From Eunapius fragilis (taxonomy: Eukaryota > Porifera > Demospongiae > Spongillida > Spongillidae): a DNA stretch of 64,000 nt. The translations under genes and the position numbers were made by a program. Under the pieces are notes generated by a model that worked only from the letters and a program-made list of their open reading frames with translations, ran no database searches and was not told the DNA's origin. Position 1 is the stretch's first letter. Every line of letters begins with the position of its first letter. The stretch covers positions 6,066,003-6,130,002 of the forward strand of contig OY811976.1 of the NCBI GenBank assembly GCA_963681505.1, given 5' to 3'. This document shows positions 44,296-59,200 of this stretch, in pieces.

Positions 44296-47200
44296 CACTG
44301 AACTGCACATGAACCATCAAAGGGCACATACCAAACTCAATTATTACCATATCCCGTTAACGGGACGAAATAAATGGACCGAATGTAATCATCATACCAA
44401 CATACATGCCAAAGCATATATATACGCATGCATGGACACGCACTAATCACAACACATACCGTACCCATGCTTACACACACAAGTAAGGGCAATCAAAAAG
44501 TTCATGCAGTATGAATAGACGCACATTCAATATAATAAAGTAAATAAACAGATTCTCTTCAATGAAAGCTCGATAGATATGTAGGATTTCAAGGCGATTG
44601 TGATGCAAAAGCGTCAATTACACCCGTAATGATTGAGTTAAACAGGCCTATGTTTTGCCAATGTACACTATATGCATGCATGCTAAGAATGGTTCCGTTG
44701 CACTCATTGCAATTGACGCTTGTTTCCTTCCTTTTACACCACCATTACCTTAAAATACAATATCTATTCAATTTAGTTTTATGCTTGTTTTGATGCAAGG
44801 TTTTATTCACTAGCTCATGATCAGCTGCTGCATGCCTAGTTATTTCAATTATACCGCCATGAAGGGGTTACTGTATAAGAAGAGTGACAACCGTGCGCGC
44901 CTAGGCCAAGACGGTATTGTTATACTGATTTCTGATTATACTGACATGATCAAGTATTTGATACGGACAGGCACAAAATAATACGCGAAAGGGACAATCC
45001 ATTTAAGGACAGTGCCCAACACGTAGCACGGAAAGTTTAATACGAGGACATCATTTTTGAACCCCTATGATTGGTAGAGGTAGCCTAAAAATGTACTAGA
45101 TCTTCATATGCATCAAGAAGGGAGGTGCAATTGTTGGTCATGCATGTACCACAGGTGAATTAACAGCAATAATGCTGAAGTTCATCGATCACGGTGGCGC
45201 TGTCAGCAGAAGGTGAAATGGAGGCCACAACAAGTTAAGGAAAAGGATTCGAAGTTCCGTGTTCCTATATATTAGCCGGAAAGAAGAAACTATCGAGAGT
45301 TACGTAACGAGAGTTACGTTAGTAACTCTCATATAGGATTTGACCCAGATTATGAAGTCATTAAAAAACGCGACCCGCTTCTAACAAGACTACTGACGAG
45401 CGGATGGCTTACCTTATTGTCGTCATCGTACAAGAAGGTAACAACAAGCAGTTTCGTGTTTGTTTGATGTCACAAAACAGCGTGGTTGTAGAGAACAAAA
45501 CTATTTTCCTACCTCGTACCCAGTCCCACGTACTTCGTCTTGTTCTTGACCACGCATAACTCGGGAGGAACACTTTTAAGAAATGAAAATTACACCAATG
45601 GCTTCAGAATTCGTTGGCATTCTCGCTTCTGTGGTCAAAACGTCTCGAGGCTACATGACATATATCGGTGGTTGTGTTAGCAAATCACGTATAGTTAAGC
45701 TTACTGCACTAACACGACTCGATAGGTCATTCTTCGCTCTTTATACGAAGTACTAGTAGTATACATGATGTAGTCAAATGTGTACGGTCTGGGTACTGCA
45801 CGTAGTGGTAATTAACTGTGGCATGTATCCAGTTTTGCAAATTGGACCTACATGTATACAATAACGTGCACGTGCGTACTATAATCATTCTTGTGCTTCG
45901 ATCGTTGTAGGTTTGACGCTCTCTGTAACTTAGTGAAGTTGTTTTTCTCAAACTGCCTTCACGTCAGGAAAAGAAGAAAGCCAAACGACGAGCAAACTAC
46001 TTCAAAATTCGAGACGATGTATTAGATTCAGCCCGAGCGGAACTACAAAGCAGACTAGAGCCTGAAAAGAAACGGGCCTCTCAACTTGAAAACCATCGAG
46101 CAGAGCCTGAAAAGAAACGGACCTCTCGATGCGCAAGGTATCGAGCAGATCCTTAAAAAGAACGGGCTGCTAAAAGCCAGCGGTATTGCCATAGTCCTGA
46201 ACGTGCATCTCGCTCGGCGAAAAGAGTTAAGGTCACTCAAAGGTAAATGGTGGTGTAAAAAGGAAGGAAACAAGGGTCTAATAATAAGGGAAATGGAATA
46301 GTCCTATATTTAGTACATTTCTACATGTAGGATATAGTATGTTATTCGTGTGCTAAATATCACAGGAAAAAATGTTTGTTTTGCTACCCTGAAGTTCTAG
46401 AGTAGTTCCATATGATCTGATGTAAATGTTGTTGTAAACCGATGTAAACTGTGATTTGCGAATGCTATAAAAATGGTGTTTTACATGGCATGTATTTTTT
46501 ACATTGGTAGTAAAATTTGCTCTACTTTTGCATACTTTGCTACTGTAGTAATACTGCATTGCAATAGTTTTAGCGACTCACAGGAGCATTGCGTGTGTGT
46601 GAAAATACCACAAATATCGTTACTTGTGCCCAGATTTTACATTGCATAGCACTGTAGCAATTCCACATTAGTCTGGGAAAGAGAATGTGCAGCCATTAAT
46701 TAACATTAACAAGGAGTAAACTTTATAAAGAAATGAACTTCATCAATTACATTTTCAACACAATTACATCCTCTTTACACAACCCAGCTGGTTTTTTGCT
46801 TGTACTAATTTCTCTTCTACGAGTCTGTTTCCAAAATAAATTAGAAGTTCTTGAAGTGTGCAGTTCTTTTTTGGTCTAGGAATTCCAAGCCCGTCAATCT
46901 GAGCGACAATCCCTGTAATGCACACACGTGCACTGTGTTGTGAATGCCACCACTGTGATGCAACGAGTACAGCATCGTCATCATCCATTGTATTACTGGT
47001 AGTAAGTTACAAGAAAGTCATGTTATAGGAATGTGTTAATTTGAACAGTAACATACCTTTTCTTGCTGATTAGGAAAATCTCTATTCTGCTGAATTTTTC
47101 GGGCCCTAGCCAATTTATACTCAGCTCTGTTTCACGTTCTTCATCACTGGTTGACTTTGAAAACAGGGACAAGGTCAGTGGTCTAGCAGCAACATCAAAA

Positions 47201-50162
47201 ATGTGAAGGCCCCAAATTATTTGGTGTGAAGGTAGGACACACCAAATCAGGTGTGACCTTCATACCAAGTGCAGGGGATTTCACCCAAAAAGCAAAAAGG
47301 TGAAAAAAACTATGCATTATTCAAACCCGAGATCACCTGTACTACAGCCATGTACCTAACTCCATAACATCAATGGTTAAATAGCAACGAAGTTATCTTT
47401 TATCCCACAGTGCCATCACTTCTTAATAGAAACTAAAACTGAGTAATGGACCCACCAAATCGCAGAGTGAATTCACACGCTCTCACTCGATATGCACCTT
47501 GCATTTTGTCTGTTGAATTTTTCGGGCCCTAGCCAATTCACACTCAGTTGTGTTTTCACATTCTTCATCACTGCAGGTTGAATTTGAAAAACAGAGAAAA
47601 GGTAAGTGGTCAGCCATATGCACTTTGCATTTGATGTTTGCATGGGCATCAATATACTGACGGATAGGTGTAGTGTGCCTTTACACTCACCTCAAATATT
47701 CCTGCTCCTTTCTCAGGCTGATCACCCTGTACATGTTATCCAGGTAGGTCATCACAGCATGACAAAATACTGTACCTCTAACGACTGTTGCACGGGTTGA
47801 GAGTTGATGCTTCTGCGTGCAGAGACCTTCATTGGAGGACGTAATGGGGTCGTTTTTTTGCATGGTAACAGGTTGACTTGGAGTAGAAGCTCTGGAATAT
47901 CGGATACAGGAGTTAGTTTGTGAACTAAAATTTGCTACTTAGCTACTTTGTAGATTTGTAGAAATCAGATGCCAACTGGGGGAATAAATCCATGAACACT
48001 TTGACAATTTACATCCTGGAAATTTACCTGATCACCAGCATAAGTAGGGCTAGAATGTGACACCTAAAATTAAATGGCATTCAAAGCAGGTATTGTAATC
48101 ATAGCACTTACAGTAAGACGTTGGAGGTGAAAATGGGGACACCTGCAGAAATCAGAGAGAGATAAACATGCACTTACAATGATACACAAGTGATATGCAA
48201 ACAGATATACGCCAAAGAACAAAACAGTACTAGTTTGGAGCGCTTCCTGTTGTTCAGCACAATTCTAACTTGTTCAGAGACCTTCAAATCATCGAGTACA
48301 ACAGAATACAATTTGTCTTCCAAAACAAATATCTCGTAATACGCAGTTACTTCAGAATTTGAAGTTATTTTCTGCCGCAGAGCCTTAAACACCCACACAC
48401 AAGCCTTTGACACCCCTACACACAAGCCTTCGTAAACCCACACCCTACAAGCCTTTGACACCCACACACACACTACAAGCTTTCAACACCTACCAACACA
48501 CACCCTAGAAACCTCAACACCCACACACCCTACAAGCCTTCCAAACCCAAACACACCTACAAGCTTCCAACACTCACACAAACCTTCCACACACAACCTT
48601 TGACACCAACACACACAAACCTTCTACACCCACACACACTCTACAATCCTCTAACACGAAACCCTATAAGCCTCAATACTTGCAAACCCCACACATCCTC
48701 CTCCAAAAAGCCGCAATACTCATACACTACCTACAAGCCTCCAGCATCAGACACCATACAAAAGCTTCCACTCACCAATAATAAACCCCACATACATGTA
48801 CCAACCATGTCAGCACTACTCAAACACAACCTACAACACTCCCTGACTATTAAACACACCATCCACAATTCATCAATGACGAGGGTGCGGATTCAAACAG
48901 GAAACACCACGCGCGCATCAATTAGAACATACCTTGAAATTATGTAGCTGCTGCTAACGTTTTTCGTTCACTAGCGTAAGAAAACCATACTTTTTATTAC
49001 AAGAAACATTAGAAAGATCCACTTACTTCTAATTCCGCCTGAAGAAATGGATGTTTGTTCTTTGCTAAAGTAGTACCATAATGCGTATTTTGTACACGCA
49101 CGCGACCCAGCGATCGTGACCAAACACGAGTACCAAAATATACCGGGGAGTGTATACTAGTGGTTGAATGTCACTTGCCCATACGCATTTTGCTTTCTTC
49201 TGCTCCTTTATGCCAATCGACGCTCGCCCGTTAAAAATGAAAAAAAAAAATTACGGCCGTATGGGTGCGTAATTGCGGATAATTAATCTGGCTGGAATCG
49301 GTTAACCTTTTACATTTTTCTGGACAAAATGAAAGCTCGGACAATAAAACGCACAGAAGCAAATGTGTATCATCTTACCACTTTGATACAAGCAAACTGT
49401 GTGTGCCCCCCCCCCCCCCCCCCCCCCACCAACTTGCCACCCCCGCCCATCCTAGATTTTAAATTCGAAAGGAGTTCCCGATTAATAGTACGACCTTAGC
49501 GCCTGCGCAGATGCATGTTGGGCCGCGCCCAACGATTTGAATCGTGTCTGCGAACGAGGCTAAAGATAAGAACTTTCTCACGTGACTGTATTTCGACATT
49601 TGTGGTAAATGGTTGCATTTCATCATTTACATCAGAATGCAATTGTTTCAACGCCAGTTACAATGGTCTTCAATGCGTTCTATGACATTTTGTAGCAACA
49701 GCTGGAAATTTGCAGCATTTAAAATAACAGCAATATACAGCTGGTGCAAAGTAATGTAAGACTGCTGTATAATTATTACTGCAGTAGTAAACCGTGGTAT
49801 TTCTCTGTAGTATTCCTAACTTTTTTTCCTGTGTATAGGACTATTCCATTTTCCATTATTATAAGACCCTTGTTTCCTTCCTTTTTACACCACCATTGCC
49901 TTCAAATCCTATATGCCACCAATTTTCTCATAGAGAATGTTTTTTATTTACTTGTTAACTATAATGCAAAAGTACGTAAAGCACACTGCGTATGTCCAGA
50001 AGTGATGTGCAATAGACGTACGTGTGAATACGGTGGCCCTGGAGGTCGCGCACGGAAACACATGCACCACGCGCGACTTAAGGTTTGCACCGCGCACGAA
50101 TCGAAGTGATGGATAAAACTACTGTGGTTCATTTGGAACCTCCCTTGTTTGATTGGGATCTG

Positions 50163-50240
<78 letters not shown>

Positions 50241-53200
50241 TGCCTCTAAACAGATTGCTACTCCTAATTAAAGCTCATGCGTACGACATATTAATCTACA
50301 AAACTAGTTTAATCTCCTAAATGGTGAAAGCTGCAAGTTTTCATCACTCCGTTGGCTATCACTTGTTTTTGATGTGGTGAACTATGCTTTCATCATAATG
50401 GAGTACTTGTAGCTATGTACGTATACCGTAAAGCCCACTAATGCGTTATTCCCGTGCCCCATGCATCATAGATTACGGCGCCATGGACTTTTTCTGACTC
50501 ACCCCGCGGAAACACCATGTACTAGCCGCAAATAAGCTAGTATCACGGCGTTGTCCTTGCGCTGTCTCCAGTACTTCAGTATTAGCCCTGCATGATGTGC
50601 ACAATTAAATTGCACAACGTGCGTTTCTAAAGTCAGCTTACTTTCTACCTCTGGATCGTTTCGATGTAGCATATTTGCATCTACGGGAGCTCTATTTGGC
50701 GTTATAGCCTAAGCTATATGACGTAATCTTCAAAATGAATTCCATTGTGAAAAAGTATCCCATGGATAGTGCGGAGTGCGCGGTGCAATCTTCGATTCGT
50801 GCGCGGTGCAAACTTCGATTCGTGCGCGGTGCTAACCTGGAATCGTGCGGAGTGCGCGGTGCAAACTTCGATTCGTGCGGAGTGCTAACCTGGAATCGTG
50901 CGGAGTGCGCGGTGCAAACTTCGATTCGTGCGCGGTGCAAACCTTAAGTAGCGCGTGGTGCATGTGTTTCCGTGCGCGACTTCCAGGGCCACCGTATGTG
51001 AAACTGACTGTATTGTTCAGAACTATATAATGGCATGTAGCTTTTTATGATCCAGACTCATGTACATATGGGGGTTGAGGCAGCGAAAAAGGACATGGCG
51101 CATATTACTATAATTTCCTGGAGCATCAAAGTTGATGCGTGCAATTAAAATGTATGCCTAATTAAACATTCAGGCCACTGTAACTCCATGATGGACAGGC
51201 TAATTTCCAGTGCGTAGGAAAGAATTTGCAGAGGACATAAATTTCTGTTAGAATATGAAATAATTTTGAATACTTGAAAAATATGTGCAAGGTCCCTTTT
51301 CGCTGCCTCGATCCCATATAATGAGCTCCAATGTTGGACTGCAGGATTAAATTCCATGTGTACATCCACTTCTTCAACCAGCGGACTAATGTGAAAGCAG
51401 TTTAAGAATTGATTCTCTGCTGTGTATAGATTGTCTGCAATTATGACCTACAATTATGACATTTTTATTGTCTCTGTTCTTGCTACTTATACTATGAGCA
51501 GTAGATGTTTTGAATGAGCTCATTATGTTGCCTGCATGCAGAAGTTCGTAATGTTTGCACATCCACCTGTATATATGAAATGATAAAATGGTCCGGTGCA
51601 CTCCAACAGATAGCGGGCTTTACTATTGTACTTTTGTGTACCTAGGGAAGAAACATTTATAGCAACTGACCACAAGTTGAGAGTTGCTGTTAAAATACAG
51701 CCGTCCGCATGTGTGATATGAATAAATGTGTATAATGTACCTGTCCCTGTACACACACATTGTGCACAACTCGTAGATGACTATAGCTATGGACTTCCTT
51801 ATTAAATAAACGTGCATGTTTAGAAATCATCAATGTACATCTCCATATATGTGATAATTATAATTTATGTGCACAGTATACACAAAGGCAAGTAATGGCA
51901 CATGTAAATACTGCCCAATACTAAAAAGGGACGCATCTGCAAAAGGGAGCCAAGTTCACTGAACATAGTCTTGACTTAAATAGTAGTTCAGAAGATGATG
52001 TTACAACAGTATCTGGTAAGGAATTTCAAATATTAATAATCCAGAGAGGATCTGAAGTTATGGTGTGGTGTAGATACCGTACTTAGTTTAATGGAATTAC
52101 CTCTTGTACCATATGGTTGATGTGGGAAAAGGCTGATGCATCAAGATTTTTTTACAATCTTATAACACATAAGGAGGTCTGATAATACTCTGCGATACTC
52201 CAATGATTGAAAACCTAGGTGTAAGAGATGATCAGCACAGCTCATAGTTGGCAGCTTTACCCGTTTAAAAATAGCTCTTGTGAAAAAGCGTTGAACCCTT
52301 TCAACACATCTAACATCTTGTAATAGCCATGGATTCCACACTGTATTCCTGAATTGGTCTAACATAGGATATGTATACTCGACAAGGTGTAGAAATATCA
52401 AGTGTATGGAGGCCCTTAAGCAGAAGAGAACACCTTTGGAAAGCCTTTGCAGCAATAGATGCACAATGTAAGCTGGACTTAAAGTCGGATGTTATATACA
52501 CACCTAGGTCACACATATCATAAACTCTATTCAACGATACACCACACAAGTAGTAAGAATTATTTGCAGAGTTAATATATAAATTTAGAACCAACATCAG
52601 TGAACAGTGGCCATTCATTAAGTGTGGCTAGCAATTGGGTACAAGTAGAACGCCTGGCAAGAAAACCAAACTGATCTTTAGAAATGATGCTGTTAGAGTG
52701 GAGAAAGAATCAGGGGTGGATTCAGGGGTAGGTCTTTGGGGTCTAAAGACCCCCCCCCCCCCCCCCCCTCTCTTGGTCCCAAGTAATGAATAATTAATCA
52801 CATGCGTGGTTAATTAATTTAGTTATCTTACCGCTAAATGAAGCGATCGAAAGGCCGAGCTGTTCTGCAGGATGTAAGCGCGTCAATTCAATGGATCTCA
52901 GATTCTTTTTCTCAAGAAACAGGTAGATCTAAGTAAACTAAATTTCTGTCTGCTAAGCATATAATATAAAACGGTCGATGCACGTGTGTATTTGAATGAA
53001 TCAGCTGTTGGTCACGGTGAGGCGTTACGTTAATCAGGGGCGGATGCAGGATTTTGGCGAATTTTTGTGGTGCGCATTCCAATTTTTCCACAGACTGTAC
53101 ATGTATGGGGGCCGGGGATTGGAAACTAAGACAATCAACGCCAATAAATGAGTGACACTCCGTTACATTCTGCCGGGTTTCCAGGCTATTGTAGTCTTAT

Positions 53201-56200
53201 GGATTTTAATGGCTGTGTTGTTACATGCATGCGCTTTCCTTTGCTATTTGAGCCAATTAAAATATACCATCACACTGCGGCAGATGACCAACTTCAAGCA
53301 GTGAACAGTATAATTCAGCATAACATTCGCGCGCGAAAATTTTTTTTGTACACTTTTTTCCACAGATTGTACATGTAGGGGATTAGAAACGGAGACAATC
53401 ATAACCAATAAATGCATGCCACTCCGTTACGCTCTAGTGTCCAGGCTATTGTGGTTTTGCGGATTTAAATGGCTAGTGTGTTTCGTCGCAGATTTGCATT
53501 GTACGCTACATGCGCCGGCTTAGTTTCTTTGCTACGTTAAAATTTAAAATTTAAATTTGCAATCGTCTTGCAGCAAGGTGCTTTCAACCTTGATGGGTAC
53601 TAATAATAGAGCACGAATCAAAATAACTGCGGAAAGATACGACCGTGGTTAGCATTTTAGAATACATTAACCTTACGAATAAATGACAGCCTACTACGTA
53701 TCTCGCAATTTACAGAACTAAAATATAGTACTAACCAATGAATAAGCAATGAGAATAAGCTATTTAGCAACTTCACGAAGTGCACTCCGGCACTCCGTAG
53801 AAATGTATATCTCACGTAAGACACGTCATACGATAATTATATTCATATTCAGGTACGAGGGGGGGTCCAGACACCCTGGACCCCCCCCCCCCCCGGATCC
53901 GCCACTGGTACGCAAACAGTGACGCCGATATTGAACGCTTCATTGATTTGCACAATGATGAAGACTCATGCCCAAGTCAGTGTCTTACGAAAGGGATCTT
54001 ATCATTAACGTCTTCTTTGGAAGTACCCTTCATCCAGCAGTTGCCACTGTTGAGGCTACGGGTGCACACAATGGCGTTGCGTTAATTATTGAGCAGCAGG
54101 AACCACAGCAGTGTGAAGAACATGACACCAACTCCATCGGTCAAATACACCTGCAGTTAATGCTAGCCAGTATAGAGAGGTTGCAGTGTCATCCCGGGAA
54201 GTACGGCGGCCATATTTTTTGGTATCCCTAGTTCTTTTGTTGTAAATAATCTGTTACAGATTGGAAACATTCTGTAACAGAACTGGAGGCACCAAAAAAC
54301 ATGGCCGCCGCTCTTCCCGGGATGACATTGCAACCTCTCTATTACCGACGAGCATTAACTATTCCAATTAATGCTGGACCATTTAATTACTGAGCTTGAC
54401 AATCGTTTTGAAGAAGAAGCAGCAGGCATTGTTGGAGAGTTAGCACAAATTCTGCCTTCTGATTTCTGCTCAGCTAAATGTCATTTTAAAGAGAATTAAA
54501 GGATGACCTTCCATCAGCTAAGGCATGCATTACATACTGAGCTGGATTTATGGCGAACGAAACGGAAAAGTGAAACTGTCAAAGCAAAACAGCTTGATAC
54601 GCCTAGAAAGTCACTAAGTTTTTTGACAAGGATTACTTCCCAAACATTTATGTAATCCTTGCCATATCGGCTACTCAGCCAGTAACTAGTTGTGAGTGTG
54701 AAAAGTATATTAGCGTGCTAAAATTCACAGCAAAAAAAAGGCGCAAATCATATTTTGATTCCAGAAGTGATCTGTTTTTTCATACCTGTATTCAAACTGT
54801 TATCAGTTTGGTACAGATATGAAAAAAAAAAAAAAAAAAAAAAAAACAGATCACTTGTGAAATCAAAATATGATTTGTGCCTTTTTTTGCTGTGAAAATT
54901 GCTGAAGACATCACTTCGAAGCACTATGGGTAATGAATGACAGATTAAACGGTTTGGCATTGATGCTGATTCATAGAGATGTGACATGGGCGTACGCAAG
55001 GGGGGGGGGGGGGGGGGGGGTCGATGGGTTCGAACGACCCCCCCCCTCCCCTAAGCGAGGTCACCTTCACCATTTCGTACTAGTATTTAAATTACGCTAA
55101 GTACGATAGCAGTACCGGTAATGACGGCAAAATGAAACTTAATAACTTTGCCTCACGTCACACGTGCCAGGAAAAAAAGGCAGGAGAAAGAAAAAAAAGG
55201 AAAGAAGCGGCGGCAATGTGTCAAGACATTATAAGGTATACCAAGAAAGCAAAGCAGGTGGGGGTGGTTGGAGATGATAGTTTGACTGGTCTGGTTGCAG
55301 CTAGTAGGTTAGATGAGACAACGCGGCAAGCACAACTGATAATAGCGCTAGCCTGAGCGGGAGTGTTTTTGAAGTGCCTTGCAAAACGGTCGTTGTTGCT
55401 GATGGAAGAGAAACTGAGCATAGCTCTATTTTTTTTCCCGTACCACATAGCGATCAGAGAGATGCATCAGGGTCATTGTTGTCCAGTGAAGCGTGTGTCT
55501 ATGACTTATCTGCGCATCCATCTACACCACCAGTTATTCCAATCATAACTACATCCATTGAATGTAATAGCAGAAATTGATGAGTTCAAAAATGATGTTG
55601 GACTATTCTTAATTGGTCATCAGCCACCATACGTACTCCAAGCAATGACTTTAGGCCAAAAGTATCATTTGCTTAAGCATCATTTTGTACTTTCTATAGA
55701 TCATACTTTTCCTGAGGAATTGAATACATGAGAGGATGTAAGCGACGTTTTAACTAACATACTGAGATATGGATGAGGTTAATTGTCATTTGTCAATATG
55801 TTTGCACATATGGCACCCAAAACGCCTTGAAATGGACAGTATAGTACTACATTAATTGATTAATTGTTCTAACAATCAATGTCATCTGTTTTTAAATCAA
55901 ATGTATTCAGCTATCATTTTATGATATAGATTGATAATCCCATGTTTTAGAACCTTGATTTGATTCCTCATGTTGGATGTCTGCATGATTCATGAATGCA
56001 TGCACGACATATTCTAATCAGGTAACAATCCTAGCTGTGCCAATATTGTCATTATTAGTCAATGCAAGTGTATTAGATTGGTTTTCATGATGGAGTGGAA
56101 AGGTCAAAAATATTGATTATGCATGGTTGTAGTAATTAATCGGTCTCCCTTAGTTATGCAACTTACTTTTTAGCGCCAATGGATATTTATTATCCTGAAT

Positions 56201-59200
56201 AGCATCATATAAAGCATCGATGTACAAAATGGAAATAACACAAGTATATATTATTGTAATTAAGGTCACCTATTTAAAAAATTCGACCCCCCCTTTCCTG
56301 AAGGCTGCGTACGCCCATGGGAGAGCAAATGTTACGTGCATGCACATAGTTGTTTGTGGAGACATAGCATAGCCCACCATCAGTGGCGTATCTAGGATTT
56401 CAGCGAGGGGGTGCTTCACGTCAGGCCCGATACGAAAAGTGTGGGGTGTGGGGGTTGTGCTGTTTGCTTCAGGTCCGATACAAAAAGTGAGGGCCCTTTG
56501 TTTAGCAATTACGTTATCGTTAATAATTAACGGTTACAATTTTGGCCGAGGTTGAGCACCGGGAGCACCCTCTCTGGATCAGCCGTCTGAATACGCCACT
56601 GCACCATTAATTTTGTAAACCTGTCGTGTCGCTCGACCTAAGTACAGACCATATTCTTAAGCTTAACCATATTTACTGCAAGTATAGCCGAAGCTAGCCT
56701 GCATGGTGTAGTGGCGTATCCAGAGAAGGTGCTCCGGGTGCTTCACGCCCCTCGGCCAAAATTGTAATGGGTAAAAACGTATTTAAATAGAGTAGACCCT
56801 ATACCAAACCCACTTTTCGTATTGGGTCCGAAGCGGACAGCACCCCTATACCCCCCCCCCCCTCCCCCCCCCCCCCCCACTTATCGTACCTGGCCTGACA
56901 TGAAGCACCCCCCCCCTCCCCCTCGCTCAAACCCTGAATATGCCGGCCCTGCCGTGTGTGCAGGTATTCGCGTCGTGGTCAATTTGAGATAATGAAGTAA
57001 TGCCTTACTTCGTGCTTGCCTACCAGGGTTAGTATATATTTCTAACATTGAAAGTCAGCCGGTCATCAAGACACACCTCCCCAGTCTGATTGAGGTTATT
57101 TATATTATTGCGAGAGTTTTATAATTGCCCACAAACATTGTCCAATTCGTTTAATAGTTTGTTAATCGATCCCCCCAAAATTACGTCAACTATGTAGTAA
57201 TTAGAGAACATATCTTGATTTTAACTTCATAATGCATTGCAGTCTGAAACTGAAATTTTTATAGTGGAAATTAACAAAAATCCACTATATGTTAAAATGT
57301 TAAAGAATTCAATTTGGAATATTTTTGTGTATGACCTCCAATGTATAGGGCATTTCTGGATATGTAGGACACCTGCACATACATTCTTTTCACTTTTATC
57401 ACTGGCTCCTTCATTCTCTTCACTTTTAGCATTAGCATCTTCATTCTCTCCACCTTTACCACCGATTCCTTCACTCACTTCATTTCTAGAATCTGTTTCA
57501 GCTTCATCATTGTCATCACTTTTAGCATCTGCTTCTTTTTCATCATTGCATGCAAATCATTCTGTTCAGATGAACATTTGTAAACTTTCAAGCTTTTAAA
57601 AATAACTTTTGTCTTTAAAACTGTTCCTTTCTTATCGTTTAACTCATACACACCATTGCCAATATATCTATATGGGCCAAGCAAACGATCATCAATTTTA
57701 CAGCCTTTGAATTATTTTTGAAGAGTGTTCTGTTTCAAGACTTTTGTACCAATCTGCAGTACATTTGGCATGTGTTTTCGATTATACATGTCCTTCTGCT
57801 CTGATTGGGCAAGCAGTATGGATGAACTAGTCGCTTCAAAAAGTTTCTCCCTTGTCCTTAAAAGGGCTTCAATTGAAATTTCGTGGTCATTCTCCTGTGA
57901 ACACGTGACTCCTCATTTGGTATAATTTCATTGTCAATAGGAAGGCGCATCTCTTTTTGAAATAGCAAAGAATACTTCGTTAAAGCTTGCCTATATAGAT
58001 GCCCTGTAGCCCATCTGAACTGTTTCAATCTTTAAATCCCAATTCTTCTGATCTTGATCCACCATCTTTGACAAGCAACAAGACAGGGTCTGATTAAAAC
58101 GTTCCGTAAGACAATTATTCTGGGAAACAAAGCAAATAGTAATTTTCATAATGACAAAGCATTAAACATAAATACCTGTGGATGGTAGGCACTACAGAGT
58201 CTGTGTTCAGTCTTAGTAATCAAAAGCAGTTCTCTCGTTATCTCATTGAAAAATTATCTACCTTGATCAGTTATTACAATTTCAGGAGCTCTAAAGTGAC
58301 ATTTTAGTGATATGATGTATATAGCAATTTAGTTTACTACTTTATCTTACCGAGTACATAAATCTAGCCACACTAACAGCTGTCTTGACTTGAAGAGCTG
58401 TTGCTTCTGCACATTTTGAGAAGTAATCAGTCAAGGTGATGATATATTTATTGCCAGGTGACGTTTCAGGTAGCGGACCAATTAAATCCATCCGAACTTG
58501 GTGCCAGATTTGAGCTTTAACAGGAATAAGATGTAGAACTCCAGCTGAAGCATCAAGCTTTTTGTTCATTGTTCTCTGACAACGGTCGCATGAGTTCACC
58601 TAATAAAAGCAATACATACTTGAGATTACAATAAATGGTCACAATCTTATGTATGATTTCACATCTACATACAGCCCAGGCCTGTAGTATTTCGATGTTA
58701 TTTCGATGTTATACTATTTGTCCTATTAACTCCGAAGGGACCATCGTCATGGGTTAAGGAGACAATCCTCTGCCGCTGATCTATATTCTCTACAAAAAGT
58801 CGAGCAGCGTTTTGACAACCATCGTCTTCTTGTTGTATGCACAAAATGAGAAGCAATCTGATGTTACATGCTTGAGACTGCAAAACGTGGTTTCGATTCT
58901 CACCTCGACACATGTAGTATAAGTCAGCGCCTTTTACGGTGAAAAATTTGGCCATCTTTCGTAATGCTTGCTTGTCCGATTTCGAAAATGTAGAAGGATA
59001 CATGTCTTGTAAAAGATATTGGTGTATTTTTACATTTATTTGATCACATTGATCTAATTGTACGTGTATTCTCGCTACCACATAATGGCTAATTAGGGTC
59101 TTAGCCATGTATAACATGTAAGTTGCTGATTGACATTAAGTAACACCACAATCACTTGTGGGATGAAATCTTTGACCTCTGTCATCGTGACCTGAGACCT